Below, piece after piece: positions 36,054 through 50,177 of a DNA stretch of 64,000 bases. Source of the stretch: Streptomyces humidus (GTDB lineage Bacteria; Actinomycetota; Actinomycetes; Streptomycetales; Streptomycetaceae); assembly GCF_014649655.1 (NCBI RefSeq), contig NZ_BMTL01000020.1:62001-126000 (forward strand), written 5' to 3'. Numbering within the stretch: the first letter of the stretch is position 1; the number at the start of each line of letters is the position of its first letter. The position numbers and the translations under genes were made by a program. Below the pieces are notes generated by a model that worked only from the letters and a program-made list of their open reading frames with translations, was not told where the DNA came from and made no database searches.

Positions 36054-36086
36054 GGCCGGGCACAGGCCGGGCACAGGCCGGACAGA
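36054..36086. repeat. 11-bp tandem repeat GGCCGGGCACA
   Basis: Two perfect copies (36054-36064, 36065-36075) and a third degenerate one (36076-36086), 45-75 nt before the start codon of the nitrate-reductase fusion. Confidence 0.6.
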
Positions 36087-36130
36087 GGTCAGACGGAAGT
36101 CAGCGAGAAACCAGACAGAAAGGGGTGCCC

Positions 36131-39100
36131 GTGGCCGCGCCGGACCCGCGGACCGACTGCGCGACCGAGACGAAGGTGCGCACGGTCTGCTCGTACTGCG
36201 GTGTCGGCTGCGGCATGGTCCTCGACATCGGCTTCGGGCCCGACGGCCGCCGTACGGTGCTGAAGGCGTCCGGCGACAAGCGGCATCCCGCGAACTCCGG
36301 CCGGCTGTGCACGAAGGGGGCGACCACCGCCGACATGCTCGCCGCGCCCGGCCGCCTGAGTACCGCGCTCGTCCGCTCGGACCGCGGCGCGGAGCCGGAG
36401 CCCGCCCCTGTGCAGGCGGCGATCGCCGAGACGGCACGGCGGCTGCGGAAGATCGTCGACGAGCACGGCCCCGACGCGGTCGCCCTGTATGTGTCCGGCC
36501 AGATGACCTTGGAAGCGCAGTATCTGGCGAACAAGCTCGCAAAGGGTTACCTCCGCACGAACCAGATCGAGTCGAACTCCCGGCTGTGCATGGCAAGCGC
36601 GGGAACCGGTTACAAGCTGTCTCTGGGCGCCGACGGCCCGCCCGGCTCCTATGAGGACCTCGACCTGGCGGACGTCTTCCTCGTCATCGGCTCCAACATG
36701 GCCGACTGCCACCCCATCCTCTTCCTGCGGATGATGGACCGGGTGAAAGCGGGTGCGAAACTGATCGTCGTCGACCCCCGCCGCACCGCCACCGCCGCCA
36801 AGGCGGACCTGTTCCTCCAGGTCAGGCCGGGCACCGATCTCGCTCTGCTCAACGGCCTGCTGCACCTCCTGCACGAGAACGGCCACACCGACCCCGACTT
36901 CGTCGCCGCGCACACCGAGGGGTGGGAGGGGATGCCGGAGTTCCTCGCGGACTACCCGCCCGCCGTCGTCGCGGAGCTCACCGGCATCCCGGAGGCCGAC
37001 CTGCGCGAGGCCGCCCGGCTGATCGGCGAGGCGGGGGAGTGGACCAGCTGCTGGACCATGGGCCTCAACCAGTCCACGCACGGCACCTGGAACACCAACG
37101 CGCTCGTCAACCTCCACCTCGCCACGGGCGCGATCTGCCGCCCGGGCAGCGGCCCCTTCTCCCTCACCGGCCAGCCCAACGCCATGGGCGGCCGGGAAAT
37201 GGGTTACATGGGACCGGGGCTGCCCGGACAGCGCACCGTCCTGGTGGACGCCGACCGCGCCTTCGTCGAGCGTATGTGGGGGATCGAACCGGGCACGATC
37301 CGGGCGGACGGCGTCGGCAAGGGCACCGTGGAGATGTTCCGCAGACTGGCCGACGGCGACATCAAGGCCTGCTGGATCATCTGCACCAACCCGGTCGCCT
37401 CCGTCGCCAACCGCAGGACGGTCATCGAAGGGCTGGAAGCCGCCGAGTTCGTCGTCACCCAGGACGTCTTCGCCGACACCGAGACCAACGCCTACGCCGA
37501 CGTCGTCCTGCCCGGCGCCCTGTGGACCGAGACCGAGGGCGTCCTCGTCAACAGCGAGCGCAACCTCACCCTCGCCCGGCCCGCCGCCGACGCGCCGGGA
37601 GAGGCCATGGCCGACTGGCAGCTCATCGCGGCCGTCGCCTGCGCCATGGGTTACGAAAGCGGCTTCTCCTACGACAGCGCGGAGCAGATCTTCGAGGAGA
37701 TCAAGCAGGCTCACAACCCGGGAACCGGTTACGACCTGCGCGGCGTGACGTACGACCGGCTGCGCGCCGCCCCCGTACAGTGGCCGGCTGCCACCGTCGA
37801 CGGCCCCGACCGCAACCCGGTCCGGTACGTGAACGACGACGGCTCGCTCACCTTCCCCACGCCCTCCGGCCGCGCGGTCTTCCACCCGCGACCGCATGTC
37901 CCCCCGGCCGAGATGCCCGACGACGACTACCCGTTCGTCCTGAACACCGGCCGTCTGCAGCACCAGTGGCACACCCTCACCAAGACCGCCCGGGTGGCCA
38001 AGCTGAACAAGCTCGACCGCGGCCCGTTCGTCGAGGTGCACCCCGAGGACGCGGCCGCGCTCGGGCTCGCCGACGGCGACTCCGTCGAGGTCGCCTCGCG
38101 GCGCGGGCGGGCCGTGCTGCCCGCAGTCGTCACCGACCGGGTGCTGCCCGGGTCCTGTTTCGCGCCGTTCCACTGGAACGACCTGTTCGGCGAGTATCTC
38201 AGCGTGAACGCGGTCACCAGCGACGCCGTCGACCCGCTGTCCTTCCAGCCCGAACTCAAGGTGTGCGCGGTGTCCCTGACGAAGGTGTCGACACCGGTTT
38301 CCGTGCAGTTTCCGACGACCGCGCTTCCGGGAGCCGCGTTTCCGGGAGCCGAGGCGCCGAACGCCGGGACGTCGGCCGCCCCCGTCGGAGCGCGGGGCGT
38401 CGCTCCCGCTCCGGCCACGCCCTCGCCCATGCCCACGTCCACCTCCACCGCCATGGCCCACGCCCCTGCCCCAGGCGTGGAGGCCGTTCCCGGCGGCGCC
38501 TCGGTCCGGTTCGCCGACGGCGCGCTCGTCCCCACGGCGGTCCAGCCCTCGGCGGCTGCCGTCTTCGGCCTGGAACCCGCCCCGCCGCCGGTCCTGACCG
38601 AGCGGGAACGGCGGTACCTGGTGGGCTTCCTCGCGGGCATCCCGGCAGGCGCGCCGGGGGTGCCCGTCCTGCCGCCGGAGGCGCCGTTCAGCCCCGAGCA
38701 CGCCGACTGGGTCAACGGCACCCTGGCCGGCATGTACTCGCGCACCGCCGCGCCCCCGCCGCCCGCCCCGGCGCGGCAGGTCGTGATCCTGTGGGCCTCG
38801 CAGACCGGCACCGCGGAGGACTTCGCCGCCGCCACCGCCGCACGGATCACCGAGGGCGGACACCCGGCCTCCCTGATCGCCATGGACCAGGCAGACCCCG
38901 CCGCCCTGCCCTCCGACGCCGACCTGCTGCTGATCACCAGCACCTTCGGCGACGGCGACGCACCCGACAACGGCGCGGGCTTCTGGGACGGTCTCGACGC
39001 ACTGGGGACCGGCCGGCTGGAGGGCCGCCGCTACGCCGTCCTCGCCTTCGGGGACTCCTCGTACGACGACTTCTGCGGGCACGGCCGACGGCTGGACCGC

Positions 39101-40561
39101 CGTATGGACGAGCTCGGCGCGCTCAGACTGGCCCCGCGCACCGACTGCGAACCGGACTACGAGACGGAGGCGGAAGCCTGGCTGGACCAGGTGCTCACCG
39201 CGCTGAAGGAGGCCACGGAGCTACAGGCCACGGTCCCCGTCGAGCCTTCCGTCCCGCACGCGGCTTCCACGATGAAAGCGGTTCTCGACCCTGTTACCGC
39301 AACCCCGACCACGTCAACGGCGAGCCCCGCAACCCCGACCACGTCACCGTCGACCCCGGCAACCCCGACCAGCGACGTCCCGATCAGCGATGTCCTGCCC
39401 GTCACCGTCCCGCCGGCCGCGGCTCCGCCCCGCCCCAGGCGGCCGGTCCCCGTCGTCGCCCGGCTCACCGGCAACCGCCTGCTGAGCCGTCCGGGCTCCG
39501 GCAAAGAGGTCCGGCGCTTCACCTTCGACACCCGCGACAGTGAGACCCCGCTGGTCTACGAGGCCGGAGACGCCCTCGGCGTGCGGCCGCTCAACTCGGC
39601 CGGCCTGGTCGCGGAGTGGCTGACCGTCACCGGACTCGACGCGCGCACCCGGGTGCGGCTGAACGGCGTCGGCGAGGCGCCGTTCGGCGAGGCCCTGCTG
39701 CGCCATCTCGACATCACCCGGATCACCCCGGCCCTGCTCCGCTTCGCCGCCGACCGCACCCGCGACCCGCGCGCACTGCGCAAGCTGCTGCGGCCCGACA
39801 ACAAGGGCGAGCTGGCGAAGTGGTCGTGGGGCCGTCAAGCCGTCGACGTGGCGGCCGAGTTCGGCATCCGGGCCGACGCCCAGGAGTGGGCCGAGCTGCT
39901 GGGACGGCTGCAACCGCGGCTGTACTCCATATCGTCCAGTCCGCTCACCGACCCCCACCTCGTCTCGCTCACGGTTTCCGTCGTGCGGTACGAGAACCTG
40001 GCCGGCCGGCCCCGGCAGGGCGTCTGCTCGCCCTTCCTCGCCGACGCCCGACCCCGCGCCGAGGTCCCCGTCCATGTGCAGCGCTCCCCGCACTTCCGCC
40101 CGCCCGCCGGTCCGACGACCCCGATGGTGATGATCGGGCCGGGCACCGGCGTCGCGCCGTTCGTCGGGTTCCTGGAGGAGCGCCGGGCACGCGGGCACCG
40201 GGGGCCCAACTGGCTGTTCTTCGGCGAGCAGCGCCGGGCGACGGACTTCTACTACGAGGAGGAGCTGACCGCCCTGCTCGCCGACGGCTCCCTCGCCCGT
40301 CTCGACACCGCTTTCTCCCGCGATCAGCGGGCCAAGGTCTACGTCCAGGACCGGATCCGCGAGCACGGCTCCCACCTGTGGTCGTGGCTCCAGGACGGTG
40401 CCCATTTCTACGTCTGCGGCGACGCCTCCCGCATGGCGAAGGACGTGGACCGGGCCCTGCGCGACGTGGTCGTCGTCCACGGCGGCCTGAGCGAGGCGGA
40501 GGCGGCCGCCTACGTGAAGCAACTCGCCTCCGACAAGCGGTATGTGCGTGACGTGTACTGA
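36131..40561 (+). CDS. Fused molybdopterin nitrate reductase / CysJ-type flavoprotein reductase
   Basis: 1476 aa. Residues ~15-715 are a Mo-bisPGD oxidoreductase of the assimilatory nitrate reductase type. A [4Fe-4S] site begins at Cys20 (CSYCGVGC, later CTKGATT), then [29 protein letters not shown] and a molybdopterin dinucleotide C-domain. After a Pro/Ala/Thr linker (~720-870) a flavodoxin domain starts near 882 ([12 protein letters not shown]). A second linker leads to an FAD domain (RLYSISSSP near 1262) and an NADPH domain ([12 protein letters not shown] near 1336), ending DVY. One chain would carry electrons from NADPH via FAD and FMN to Fe-S and Mo, reducing nitrate to nitrite. GTG 36131 follows GGGG by 5 nt. 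No nitrite reductase gene is adjacent. Confidence 0.9.
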   Translation: MAAPDPRTDCATETKVRTVCSYCGVGCGMVLDIGFGPDGRRTVLKASGDKRHPANSGRLCTKGATTADMLAAPGRLSTALVRSDRGAEPEPAPVQAAIAETARRLRKIVDEHGPDAVALYVSGQMTLEAQYLANKLAKGYLRTNQIESNSRLCMASAGTGYKLSLGADGPPGSYEDLDLADVFLVIGSNMADCHPILFLRMMDRVKAGAKLIVVDPRRTATAAKADLFLQVRPGTDLALLNGLLHLLHENGHTDPDFVAAHTEGWEGMPEFLADYPPAVVAELTGIPEADLREAARLIGEAGEWTSCWTMGLNQSTHGTWNTNALVNLHLATGAICRPGSGPFSLTGQPNAMGGREMGYMGPGLPGQRTVLVDADRAFVERMWGIEPGTIRADGVGKGTVEMFRRLADGDIKACWIICTNPVASVANRRTVIEGLEAAEFVVTQDVFADTETNAYADVVLPGALWTETEGVLVNSERNLTLARPAADAPGEAMADWQLIAAVACAMGYESGFSYDSAEQIFEEIKQAHNPGTGYDLRGVTYDRLRAAPVQWPAATVDGPDRNPVRYVNDDGSLTFPTPSGRAVFHPRPHVPPAEMPDDDYPFVLNTGRLQHQWHTLTKTARVAKLNKLDRGPFVEVHPEDAAALGLADGDSVEVASRRGRAVLPAVVTDRVLPGSCFAPFHWNDLFGEYLSVNAVTSDAVDPLSFQPELKVCAVSLTKVSTPVSVQFPTTALPGAAFPGAEAPNAGTSAAPVGARGVAPAPATPSPMPTSTSTAMAHAPAPGVEAVPGGASVRFADGALVPTAVQPSAAAVFGLEPAPPPVLTERERRYLVGFLAGIPAGAPGVPVLPPEAPFSPEHADWVNGTLAGMYSRTAAPPPPAPARQVVILWASQTGTAEDFAAATAARITEGGHPASLIAMDQADPAALPSDADLLLITSTFGDGDAPDNGAGFWDGLDALGTGRLEGRRYAVLAFGDSSYDDFCGHGRRLDRRMDELGALRLAPRTDCEPDYETEAEAWLDQVLTALKEATELQATVPVEPSVPHAASTMKAVLDPVTATPTTSTASPATPTTSPSTPATPTSDVPISDVLPVTVPPAAAPPRPRRPVPVVARLTGNRLLSRPGSGKEVRRFTFDTRDSETPLVYEAGDALGVRPLNSAGLVAEWLTVTGLDARTRVRLNGVGEAPFGEALLRHLDITRITPALLRFAADRTRDPRALRKLLRPDNKGELAKWSWGRQAVDVAAEFGIRADAQEWAELLGRLQPRLYSISSSPLTDPHLVSLTVSVVRYENLAGRPRQGVCSPFLADARPRAEVPVHVQRSPHFRPPAGPTTPMVMIGPGTGVAPFVGFLEERRARGHRGPNWLFFGEQRRATDFYYEEELTALLADGSLARLDTAFSRDQRAKVYVQDRIREHGSHLWSWLQDGAHFYVCGDASRMAKDVDRALRDVVVVHGGLSEAEAAAYVKQLASDKRYVRDVY

Positions 40562-40687
40562 CGGGAGTCACCAAAAGGGAACCGTGACAACCGAGTGCAC
40601 CAAGTGGTGTTGCGCCGAAGAGAGTTGATATTCGGCCATCACGGCGCGTCTATGTTCGTTTATCCAACAGGAGTGGACAAGATCTGA

Positions 40688-44737
<4,050 letters not shown>

Positions 44738-44808
44738 TTCGGCAAATGGTCAGGGGTACTGGGCACGGCCACGGGCACGGTCAGCGCTCGCCGAGCGGTG
44801 ACCGTGCC

Positions 44809-44885
44809 TCACCCCTCACCCCTCACCCCTCACCCCTCACCCCTTCACCCCCTGTCCCTCGCCCCTCGCCCCTCGCCCCTCGCCC
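44809..44885. repeat. Heptanucleotide tract TCACCCC / TCGCCCC
   Basis: Five perfect tandem TCACCCC units (44809-44843), one more after a single T, then several TCGCCCC units up to ~44885. It lies in the convergent gap before the DUF6980 gene. The length is probably variable between strains. Confidence 0.75.
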
Positions 44886-44886
44886 T

Positions 44887-45204
44887 TCACTCTTGCCCCC
44901 TGATCTCGCGCAGCCACCGGTCGTCCTCGAACTCGGGCGGGATCGCTCCCTCCCACGGGTCGACTCCGCGGACCTCCAGCTCGTCGAACCACCGGTTTCG
45001 CTGCGACTCGGGCAGCCGCGAACCGCACCAGGGGCAGTACCCGATCGTGATGTCCGCGTTCCCCCCGTCGTGGACGATCAGCCCGTACTCCTGGAACCTG
45101 GGCTCGAAGCGCACCAGCGCGTCCGGACACGCGAAGGGGTCGGCATGCACGGCGCACCGCCGGTCCACCTGCTTGTTCATCGCCTCACAACAGTGTTCGC
45201 TCAC
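44887..45204 (-). CDS. DUF6980-like small zinc-binding protein
   Basis: 105 aa starting at GTG 45204. It has cysteines in EHCCEAM, RRCAVH, FACPD and a C-terminal [12 protein letters not shown] knuckle, so it likely binds zinc. The central [21 protein letters not shown] is a short beta segment. I recall the family as DUF6980; function unknown. It is divergent from the lipoamide dehydrogenase gene with an 85-nt shared upstream region. Confidence 0.78.
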   Translation of the reverse strand: MSEHCCEAMNKQVDRRCAVHADPFACPDALVRFEPRFQEYGLIVHDGGNADITIGYCPWCGSRLPESQRNRWFDELEVRGVDPWEGAIPPEFEDDRWLREIRGQE

Positions 45205-45289
45205 TCGCGCATTCTCCCCGGGGACACGGAAGAATCGGACGGGAACGACGCATCACCCGTCACGTACTCCACGGAAAAGGAAATCTCCT

Positions 45290-46702
45290 ATGCCCGAGCA
45301 GGACGAACGCTTCGACGTCGTGGTCCTCGGCGCCGGACCTGGCGGCTATGTCGCCGCGGTCCGTGCCGCCCAGCTGGGCAAGCGCGTCGCCGTCGTCGAG
45401 GAGAAGTACTGGGGCGGCGTCTGCCTCAACGTGGGCTGCATCCCCACCAAGGCGCTGCTGCGCAACGCCGAACTCGCCCATATCTTCACCCGCGAGGCGA
45501 AGACCTTCGGCATCAGGGCCGAGGGCCAGGTCACCTTCGACTACGGCGAGGCCTACCGCCGCAGCCGAAAGGTCGCCGACGGCCGGGTCAAGGGCGTCCA
45601 CTACCTGATGAAGAAGAACAAGATCACCGAGTTCGACGGCCGCGGCGACTTCGTCGACGACCACACCCTGCGGGTCACCGGCGCCGACGGGGCGACCCGC
45701 ACCATCGGCTTCGACCACTGCGTCATCGCCACCGGGGCCACTCCCAAGCTGCTCCCGGGCACCAGGCGCAGCGACCGCGTGGTCACGTACGAGGAGCAGA
45801 TCCTCGCCGGCGACCTCCCGCGGTCGATCGTCATCGCGGGCGCCGGCGCCATCGGCATCGAGTTCGCCTATGTCCTGCACAACTACGGTGTGAAGGTCAC
45901 TGTCGTCGAGTTCCTGGACCGTGTCGCGCCCCTGGAGGACGCCGAGGTCTCCGCCGAACTCGCCAAGCAGTACCGGAAACTGGGCATCGACGTGCTCACC
46001 TCCACCCGTGTCGAGTCCATCGACGAGTCCGGCCCGCAGGTGCGTGTCACCGTCACCGGCAAGGACGGCGCCCAGCAGGTCCTGGAGGCCGACAAGGTCC
46101 TGCAGGCGATCGGCTTCGCCCCGAACGTGACCGGTTACGGGCTGGAGAACACCGGCGTGAAGGTCACCGAGCGCGGCGCGATCGACGTCGACGGCCGCTG
46201 CCGCACCTCCGTGCCGCACATCTACGCCATCGGCGACGTCACCGCCAAGCTCATGCTCGCGCATAACGCCGAGGCGATGGGCGTGATCGCCGCGGAGACC
46301 CTCGCGGACGCGGAGACCATGGAACTGGACTACGTCATGATCCCGCGCGCCACCTACTGCCAGCCCCAGATCGCCAGTTTCGGCTACACCGAGGCGCAGG
46401 CCCGCGAGCTCGGCCACGACGTCAAGGTCGCCAAGTTCCCGTTCACGGCGAACGGCAAGGCGCACGGCCTCGGCGACGCCACCGGCTTCGTGAAGCTGAT
46501 CAGCGACGCCAGGTACGGCGAGCTCCTCGGCGGCCACCTCATCGGCCCCGACGTCACGGAGCTCCTCCCCGAGCTGACCCTGGCCCAGCAGTGGGACCTC
46601 ACCGTCCACGAGGTGGCCCGCAACGTGCACGCCCACCCCACCCTGGGCGAGGCCGTCAAGGAGGCCGTGCACGGCCTGGCCGGCCACATGATCAACATGT
46701 AG
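45290..46702 (+). CDS. lpdA: Dihydrolipoyl dehydrogenase
   Basis: 470 aa, full length. FAD motif [13 protein letters not shown], redox-active disulfide Cys45/Cys50 in [16 protein letters not shown] motif [14 protein letters not shown], and the second FAD motif [18 protein letters not shown]. The catalytic His is in [10 protein letters not shown] near the C-terminus. It reoxidises lipoyl groups of 2-oxoacid dehydrogenase complexes or glycine cleavage. AAAGGAAAT precedes ATG 45290. It is an orphan copy: no E1/E2 genes are adjacent, so it may serve several complexes. Confidence 0.92.
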   Translation: MPEQDERFDVVVLGAGPGGYVAAVRAAQLGKRVAVVEEKYWGGVCLNVGCIPTKALLRNAELAHIFTREAKTFGIRAEGQVTFDYGEAYRRSRKVADGRVKGVHYLMKKNKITEFDGRGDFVDDHTLRVTGADGATRTIGFDHCVIATGATPKLLPGTRRSDRVVTYEEQILAGDLPRSIVIAGAGAIGIEFAYVLHNYGVKVTVVEFLDRVAPLEDAEVSAELAKQYRKLGIDVLTSTRVESIDESGPQVRVTVTGKDGAQQVLEADKVLQAIGFAPNVTGYGLENTGVKVTERGAIDVDGRCRTSVPHIYAIGDVTAKLMLAHNAEAMGVIAAETLADAETMELDYVMIPRATYCQPQIASFGYTEAQARELGHDVKVAKFPFTANGKAHGLGDATGFVKLISDARYGELLGGHLIGPDVTELLPELTLAQQWDLTVHEVARNVHAHPTLGEAVKEAVHGLAGHMINM

Positions 46703-47012
46703 TCCCGAACGACCGCGCCGCGCCCGGCGGGGCCCGTCACCCGGACGGACCCGCCGCGCTGGCCGCCGGCGCGCGTCCGCGATGTGCTGGCCCCCACCGG
46801 ACCCACCACTCAAGGACCGCCACTCAAGGGATCCACCCAGGGACCCGCCACCCAGGGACCCGCCACCCAGGGACCCGCCACCCAGGAACCCGGGGCTCAG
46901 GGACTCGCCCCCGGGATCCGTCACACTGCCGGCCCGCGGCCCGCGGCCCGCCCCGCGCCCCGGGCGTCGTAGGCCTCCACGCGATCCGGCGCCGCCGAGA
47001 GGAGCACGCCGT
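46703..47012. other. Intergenic region containing short tandem repeats
   Basis: 310 nt between the lipoamide dehydrogenase and membrane protein genes. Its main content is the 15-bp repeat at 46833-46892 with related CCACTCAAGG sequences just before. No convincing gene; the promoter of the downstream gene should lie in the last ~100 nt. Confidence 0.5.
46833..46892. repeat. Four 15-bp tandem repeats CCACCCAGGGACCCG
   Basis: Four units with period 15 (starting 46833, 46848, 46863 and 46878), the last with one change (GGAACCC). Being a multiple of three it stays open in all frames, but no start signal suggests translation. Confidence 0.8.
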
Positions 47013-47516
47013 ATGAGCCCGACCTCCCCGGCCGGCGATCCGCACGGCGAGATCGGCACCGCCTGGTCCGTCCCGCGGGGCGGACCGCGCCGGCCCGATC
47101 CGCCCGACGGCCGCACCGGCGGCCAGACCGGCGGCCACATCGGCGGCCGGCCCGGCGACGGGGTGGTCTTCGCCGGCGTTCTGATGCTGTGCAGCGGCAT
47201 CCTCGCCGTCCTGCAGGGCGTCGCGGCCGTCGCCGCCGACGACGTCTACGCCCGCGTCGGCTCCTACGTCTACGCGCTCAGCCTCACCGGCTGGGGCTGG
47301 ATCCACCTCGTCCTCGGCGCCGTCGCGGCCGCCACCGGCGCCGCCCTGCTCAAGGGCGTGGTCCGGGCCCGCTACCCGGGCGTCTTCCTGGCCGCCCTGA
47401 GCCTCGTCGCCCAGTTCCTGTTCCTGCCGTACGAACCTCTCTGGTCTATCACCGTCATGGCGGTCGACGTGTTCGTGATCCGGTCCCTGACGTCGTGGCC
47501 GGAGCGGGCGGCCTGA
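47013..47516 (+). CDS. Four-helix membrane protein (DUF7144-like)
   Basis: 167 aa. A Gly/Pro/Arg-rich cytoplasmic tail of ~50 residues precedes four hydrophobic segments: VVFAGVLMLCSGILAVLQGV, YALSLTGWGWIHLVLGAVAA, YPGVFLAALSLVAQFLFL and WSITVMAVDVFVI. The PYEPLWS loop between the last two helices is characteristic of a common streptomycete family (DUF7144, by recall). GAGAGGAG lies before ATG 47013. Function unknown; no transporter motifs seen. Confidence 0.8.
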   Translation: MSPTSPAGDPHGEIGTAWSVPRGGPRRPDPPDGRTGGQTGGHIGGRPGDGVVFAGVLMLCSGILAVLQGVAAVAADDVYARVGSYVYALSLTGWGWIHLVLGAVAAATGAALLKGVVRARYPGVFLAALSLVAQFLFLPYEPLWSITVMAVDVFVIRSLTSWPERAA

Positions 47517-47658
47517 AGGGGGCGACCTGAGGCGGGCGGCCCGAAGCGGGCGGCCTGAGACGCGCGGTCGCAGGCGGACGTCCTGCCGGTGCAGGACACG
47601 GGAGGTCGATGTCGGATTCCCGCCAGCGGCGGGGCGGCCGCGGGGCGATGCTGGACGC

Positions 47659-49149
47659 ATGCGGAACGGGATGTACACCGATCGAGAGCGCTGTGTGCGC
47701 GCCGTGCAGTCCAAGGACGCGCGCTTCGACGGCTGGTTCTTCACAGCGGTCCTGACCACCGGAATCTACTGCCGGCCCAGTTGCCCGGCCGTGCCGCCCA
47801 AGCCGGGCAACATGGTCTTCCAGCCGAGCGCGGCCGCCTGCCAGCAGGCCGGCTTCCGTGCGTGCAAGCGCTGCCGGCCCGACAGCAGCCCCGGCTCACC
47901 GGAGTGGAACCAGCGCGCCGACCTGGTCGCCCGCGCCATGCGGCTGATCGCCGACGGCGTCGTCGACCGGGACGGCGTGCCCGGCCTCGCCGCCCGCCTC
48001 GGCTACAGCAGCCGTCAGGTGGAACGCCAACTCCTCGCCGAAGTCGGCGCGGGCCCGCTGGCGCTGGCCCGTGCCCAGCGTGCGCACACGGCGCGCCTCC
48101 TCGTCGAGACGACCGAACTGCCCATGGCGGACGTCGCGTTCGCCGCGGGCTTCTCCTCCGTGCGTACCTTCAACGACACCGTCCGCGAGGTCTTCGCGCT
48201 CTCCCCGAGCGCGCTGCGCGCCCGCGTCACGCAGCGGACTCCGCCGCTCCCCGCGGCCGCCCCGGGCACGCTCGCCCTGCGCCTCCCGTTCCGCGCGCCC
48301 CTCAACCCCGACAACCTGTTCGGGCACCTGGCCGCGACCGGCGTCCCGGGCGTGGAGGAGTGGCGGGACGGCGCGTTCCGTCGCACGCTCCGCCTGCCGT
48401 ACGGGCACGGCGTCGTCGCGCTCACCCCGAACCCCGACCACATCGGCTGCCGCCTCACTCTCAGCGACCTGCGCGACCTCACCGTCGCCATCAGCCGGTG
48501 CCGGCGCATGCTCGACCTGGACGCCGACCCGGTCGCCGTCGACGACCGGCTGCGCGCCGATCCGCTGCTCGCGCCCCTGGTGGACAAGGCCCCCGGCCGC
48601 CGGGTGCCGCGCACGGTCGACGAGGCCGAGTTCGCGGTCCGCGCCGTGCTGGGCCAGCAGGTCTCCACCGCCGCCGCCCGCACCCACGCGGCCCGGCTGG
48701 TCACCGCCCACGGCGATCCGGTCGACGATCCGGAAGGCGGCCTCACCCATCTCTTCCCCACCCCCGAGGCGCTCGCCGCCGTCGACCCCGGCTCCCTGGC
48801 GATGCCCCGCACCCGGCGCGCCACCTTCACCGATCTGGTCGGACAACTGGCGGACGGCACCTTGCGGTTGGGGGTGGAGAGCGACTGGTCGCAGGCACGC
48901 GAACAGCTGCTCGCGCTGCCCGGCTTCGGGCCCTGGACGGTCGACGTCATCGCGATGCGCGCTCTCGGCGACCCCGACGCGTTCCTTCCCACCGACCTCG
49001 GAATCCGGCATGCCGCAAGGGAGTTGGGGCTGCCCTCCACCCCTGCGGCGCTCACCGCCCGCGCGGCCGCCTGGCGGCCCTGGCGGGCGTACGCCGTCCA
49101 GTACCTGTGGGCGACCGGCAGTCACCCCGTCAACTTCCTTCCCGTGTGA
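47659..49149 (+). CDS. Ada-AlkA fusion: methylphosphotriester sensor with 3-methyladenine glycosylase
   Basis: 496 aa. The N-terminal Ada zinc domain has Cys38, Cys42, Cys69 and Cys72, the same numbering as the zinc cysteines of E. coli Ada, where Cys38 accepts methyl from phosphotriesters. An AraC-type helix-turn-helix pair (~85-190) follows, then an AlkA-type glycosylase with the helix-hairpin-helix LLALPGFGPWTVDVIAMRAL and the catalytic Asp in FLPTDLG. It likely senses DNA methylation damage, activates repair genes and itself removes methylated bases. The start MRNGMYTDRE at 47659 has no strong ribosome site. The methyltransferase gene follows after 9 nt. Confidence 0.9.
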   Translation: MRNGMYTDRERCVRAVQSKDARFDGWFFTAVLTTGIYCRPSCPAVPPKPGNMVFQPSAAACQQAGFRACKRCRPDSSPGSPEWNQRADLVARAMRLIADGVVDRDGVPGLAARLGYSSRQVERQLLAEVGAGPLALARAQRAHTARLLVETTELPMADVAFAAGFSSVRTFNDTVREVFALSPSALRARVTQRTPPLPAAAPGTLALRLPFRAPLNPDNLFGHLAATGVPGVEEWRDGAFRRTLRLPYGHGVVALTPNPDHIGCRLTLSDLRDLTVAISRCRRMLDLDADPVAVDDRLRADPLLAPLVDKAPGRRVPRTVDEAEFAVRAVLGQQVSTAAARTHAARLVTAHGDPVDDPEGGLTHLFPTPEALAAVDPGSLAMPRTRRATFTDLVGQLADGTLRLGVESDWSQAREQLLALPGFGPWTVDVIAMRALGDPDAFLPTDLGIRHAARELGLPSTPAALTARAAAWRPWRAYAVQYLWATGSHPVNFLPV

Positions 49150-49158
49150 GGACGTTCC

Positions 49159-49653
49159 GTGAAACAGCACACCGTGATCGACAGCCCCTACGGCGACCTC
49201 ACCCTCGTCGCGGACGACGGCGTCCTGTGCGGCCTCTATATGACCGGACAGCGCCACCGCCCGCCCGAGGAGGACTTCGGCCCCCGCGACGACAGCCCCT
49301 TCGGCCAGGCCGAGGAGCAGTTGGCCGCCTATTTCGGCGGCGAGTCGAAGGAGTTCACCCTCGAACTGCGCCTGCACGGCACCCCGTTCCAGCGCAGCGT
49401 CTGGGACCGGCTGCGGGAGATCCCGTACGGCGAGACCCGAAGCTACGGCGAACTCGCCGAGGCCCTCGGCAGCCCCGCCGCCTCCCGCGCGGTGGGCCTG
49501 GCCAACGGGAGGAACCCCATCGGCATCATCGTGCCCTGCCACCGCGTGATCGGCGCGGGCGGCGGCCTCACCGGCTACGGCGGCGGCCTGGACCGCAAGC
49601 AGCGCCTGCTGGACTTCGAGAGAGGCGCCGCGTCCGCGGGGACGCTGTTCTGA
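49159..49653 (+). CDS. ogt: Methylated-DNA-protein cysteine methyltransferase (Ogt type)
   Basis: 164 aa. The acceptor Cys127 is in the invariant IVPCHRVIG; the helix-turn-helix region includes RLREIPYGETRSYGELA and the Asn hinge GLANGRNP. It repairs O6-alkylguanine in a single-use reaction. It starts at GTG 49159, right after GAGGACGTTCC, 9 nt from the Ada-AlkA stop, so the two form an alkylation-repair operon. It converges with the NUDIX gene, 26 nt away. Confidence 0.93.
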   Translation: MKQHTVIDSPYGDLTLVADDGVLCGLYMTGQRHRPPEEDFGPRDDSPFGQAEEQLAAYFGGESKEFTLELRLHGTPFQRSVWDRLREIPYGETRSYGELAEALGSPAASRAVGLANGRNPIGIIVPCHRVIGAGGGLTGYGGGLDRKQRLLDFERGAASAGTLF

Positions 49654-49679
49654 CGCAGTGGGCGCGGGGAGCCGCGCGC

Positions 49680-50177
49680 TCAGCCCACCGGGCGGCCGTT
49701 CTCCAGCTCGGCGGTCCTGGAGCCGTCCGCCAGAGCGTCCAGCGCCGCCAGCACCCGGTGGCCCAGCGAGCCCAGCAGGAAATCGGTGAGCTCCTCGCGC
49801 GGAACCAGCCGCCACGACAGCAGTTCCGTCTCCTGCAGCCGGATCGCCCCGAGGTCGTCCTCGTCCAGGACGCCGCCGTCGTACACGTACGCCACCTGCG
49901 GCGGACGGTCCGGGCCGAGCACCCAGTCCACGGCGAGCAGCCGTCCGAGCTCGCGGTCCAGACCGATCTCCTCCAGCGTCTCGCGGCGTGCTCCCTGTCG
50001 CGGGCTCTCGCCGTCGTCGGACTCGATCGTGCCGCCGGGAAGGGCCCAGCCCGCCCGGTAACCGGGTTCGACGAGCAGGACCCGCCCCCCGGCGTCACGG
50101 AAGATCGCGGCCGCTCCGGCCAGGACACGGGGCAGGGAGGCGACGTAGGCGGCGAAGTCGCTGTGGGAAGTGCTCAT
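49680..50177 (-). CDS. NUDIX hydrolase
   Basis: 165 aa. The Nudix box is recognisable at GGTIESDDGESPRQGARRET followed by LEEIGL, but carries a two-residue insertion between the first Gly and first Glu relative to GX5EX7REUXEEXGU. The metal-binding REXXEE part is intact. It hydrolyses a nucleoside diphosphate linked to X; ADP-ribose is a reasonable guess because its ATG overlaps the stop of the ADP-ribosylglycohydrolase gene (50174-50177). The substrate is otherwise unknown. Confidence 0.87.
   Translation of the reverse strand: MSTSHSDFAAYVASLPRVLAGAAAIFRDAGGRVLLVEPGYRAGWALPGGTIESDDGESPRQGARRETLEEIGLDRELGRLLAVDWVLGPDRPPQVAYVYDGGVLDEDDLGAIRLQETELLSWRLVPREELTDFLLGSLGHRVLAALDALADGSRTAELENGRPVG

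Larger units (their letters stand above)
35731..36130. other. Divergent promoter region with dyads and repeats
   Basis: 400 nt between the metallopeptidase and nitrate-reductase genes. The reading frame is open on the plus strand but its composition is not coding-like. The right part contains the CTGATC/GATCAG half-sites and the GGCCGGGCACA repeats listed separately. Confidence 0.55.

Noticed and set aside
35210-36130. In-frame upstream extension of the nitrate reductase fusion by ~300 codons.
   Set aside because: It would overlap the metallopeptidase gene antiparallel and has no domain; the GGGG site before GTG 36131 and the Fe-S motif near residue 20 fix the start.
36089-39082. A 997-codon minus-strand frame opposite the nitrate reductase fusion.
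   Set aside because: Same reason: a shadow of a strongly conserved gene, without start signals or domains.
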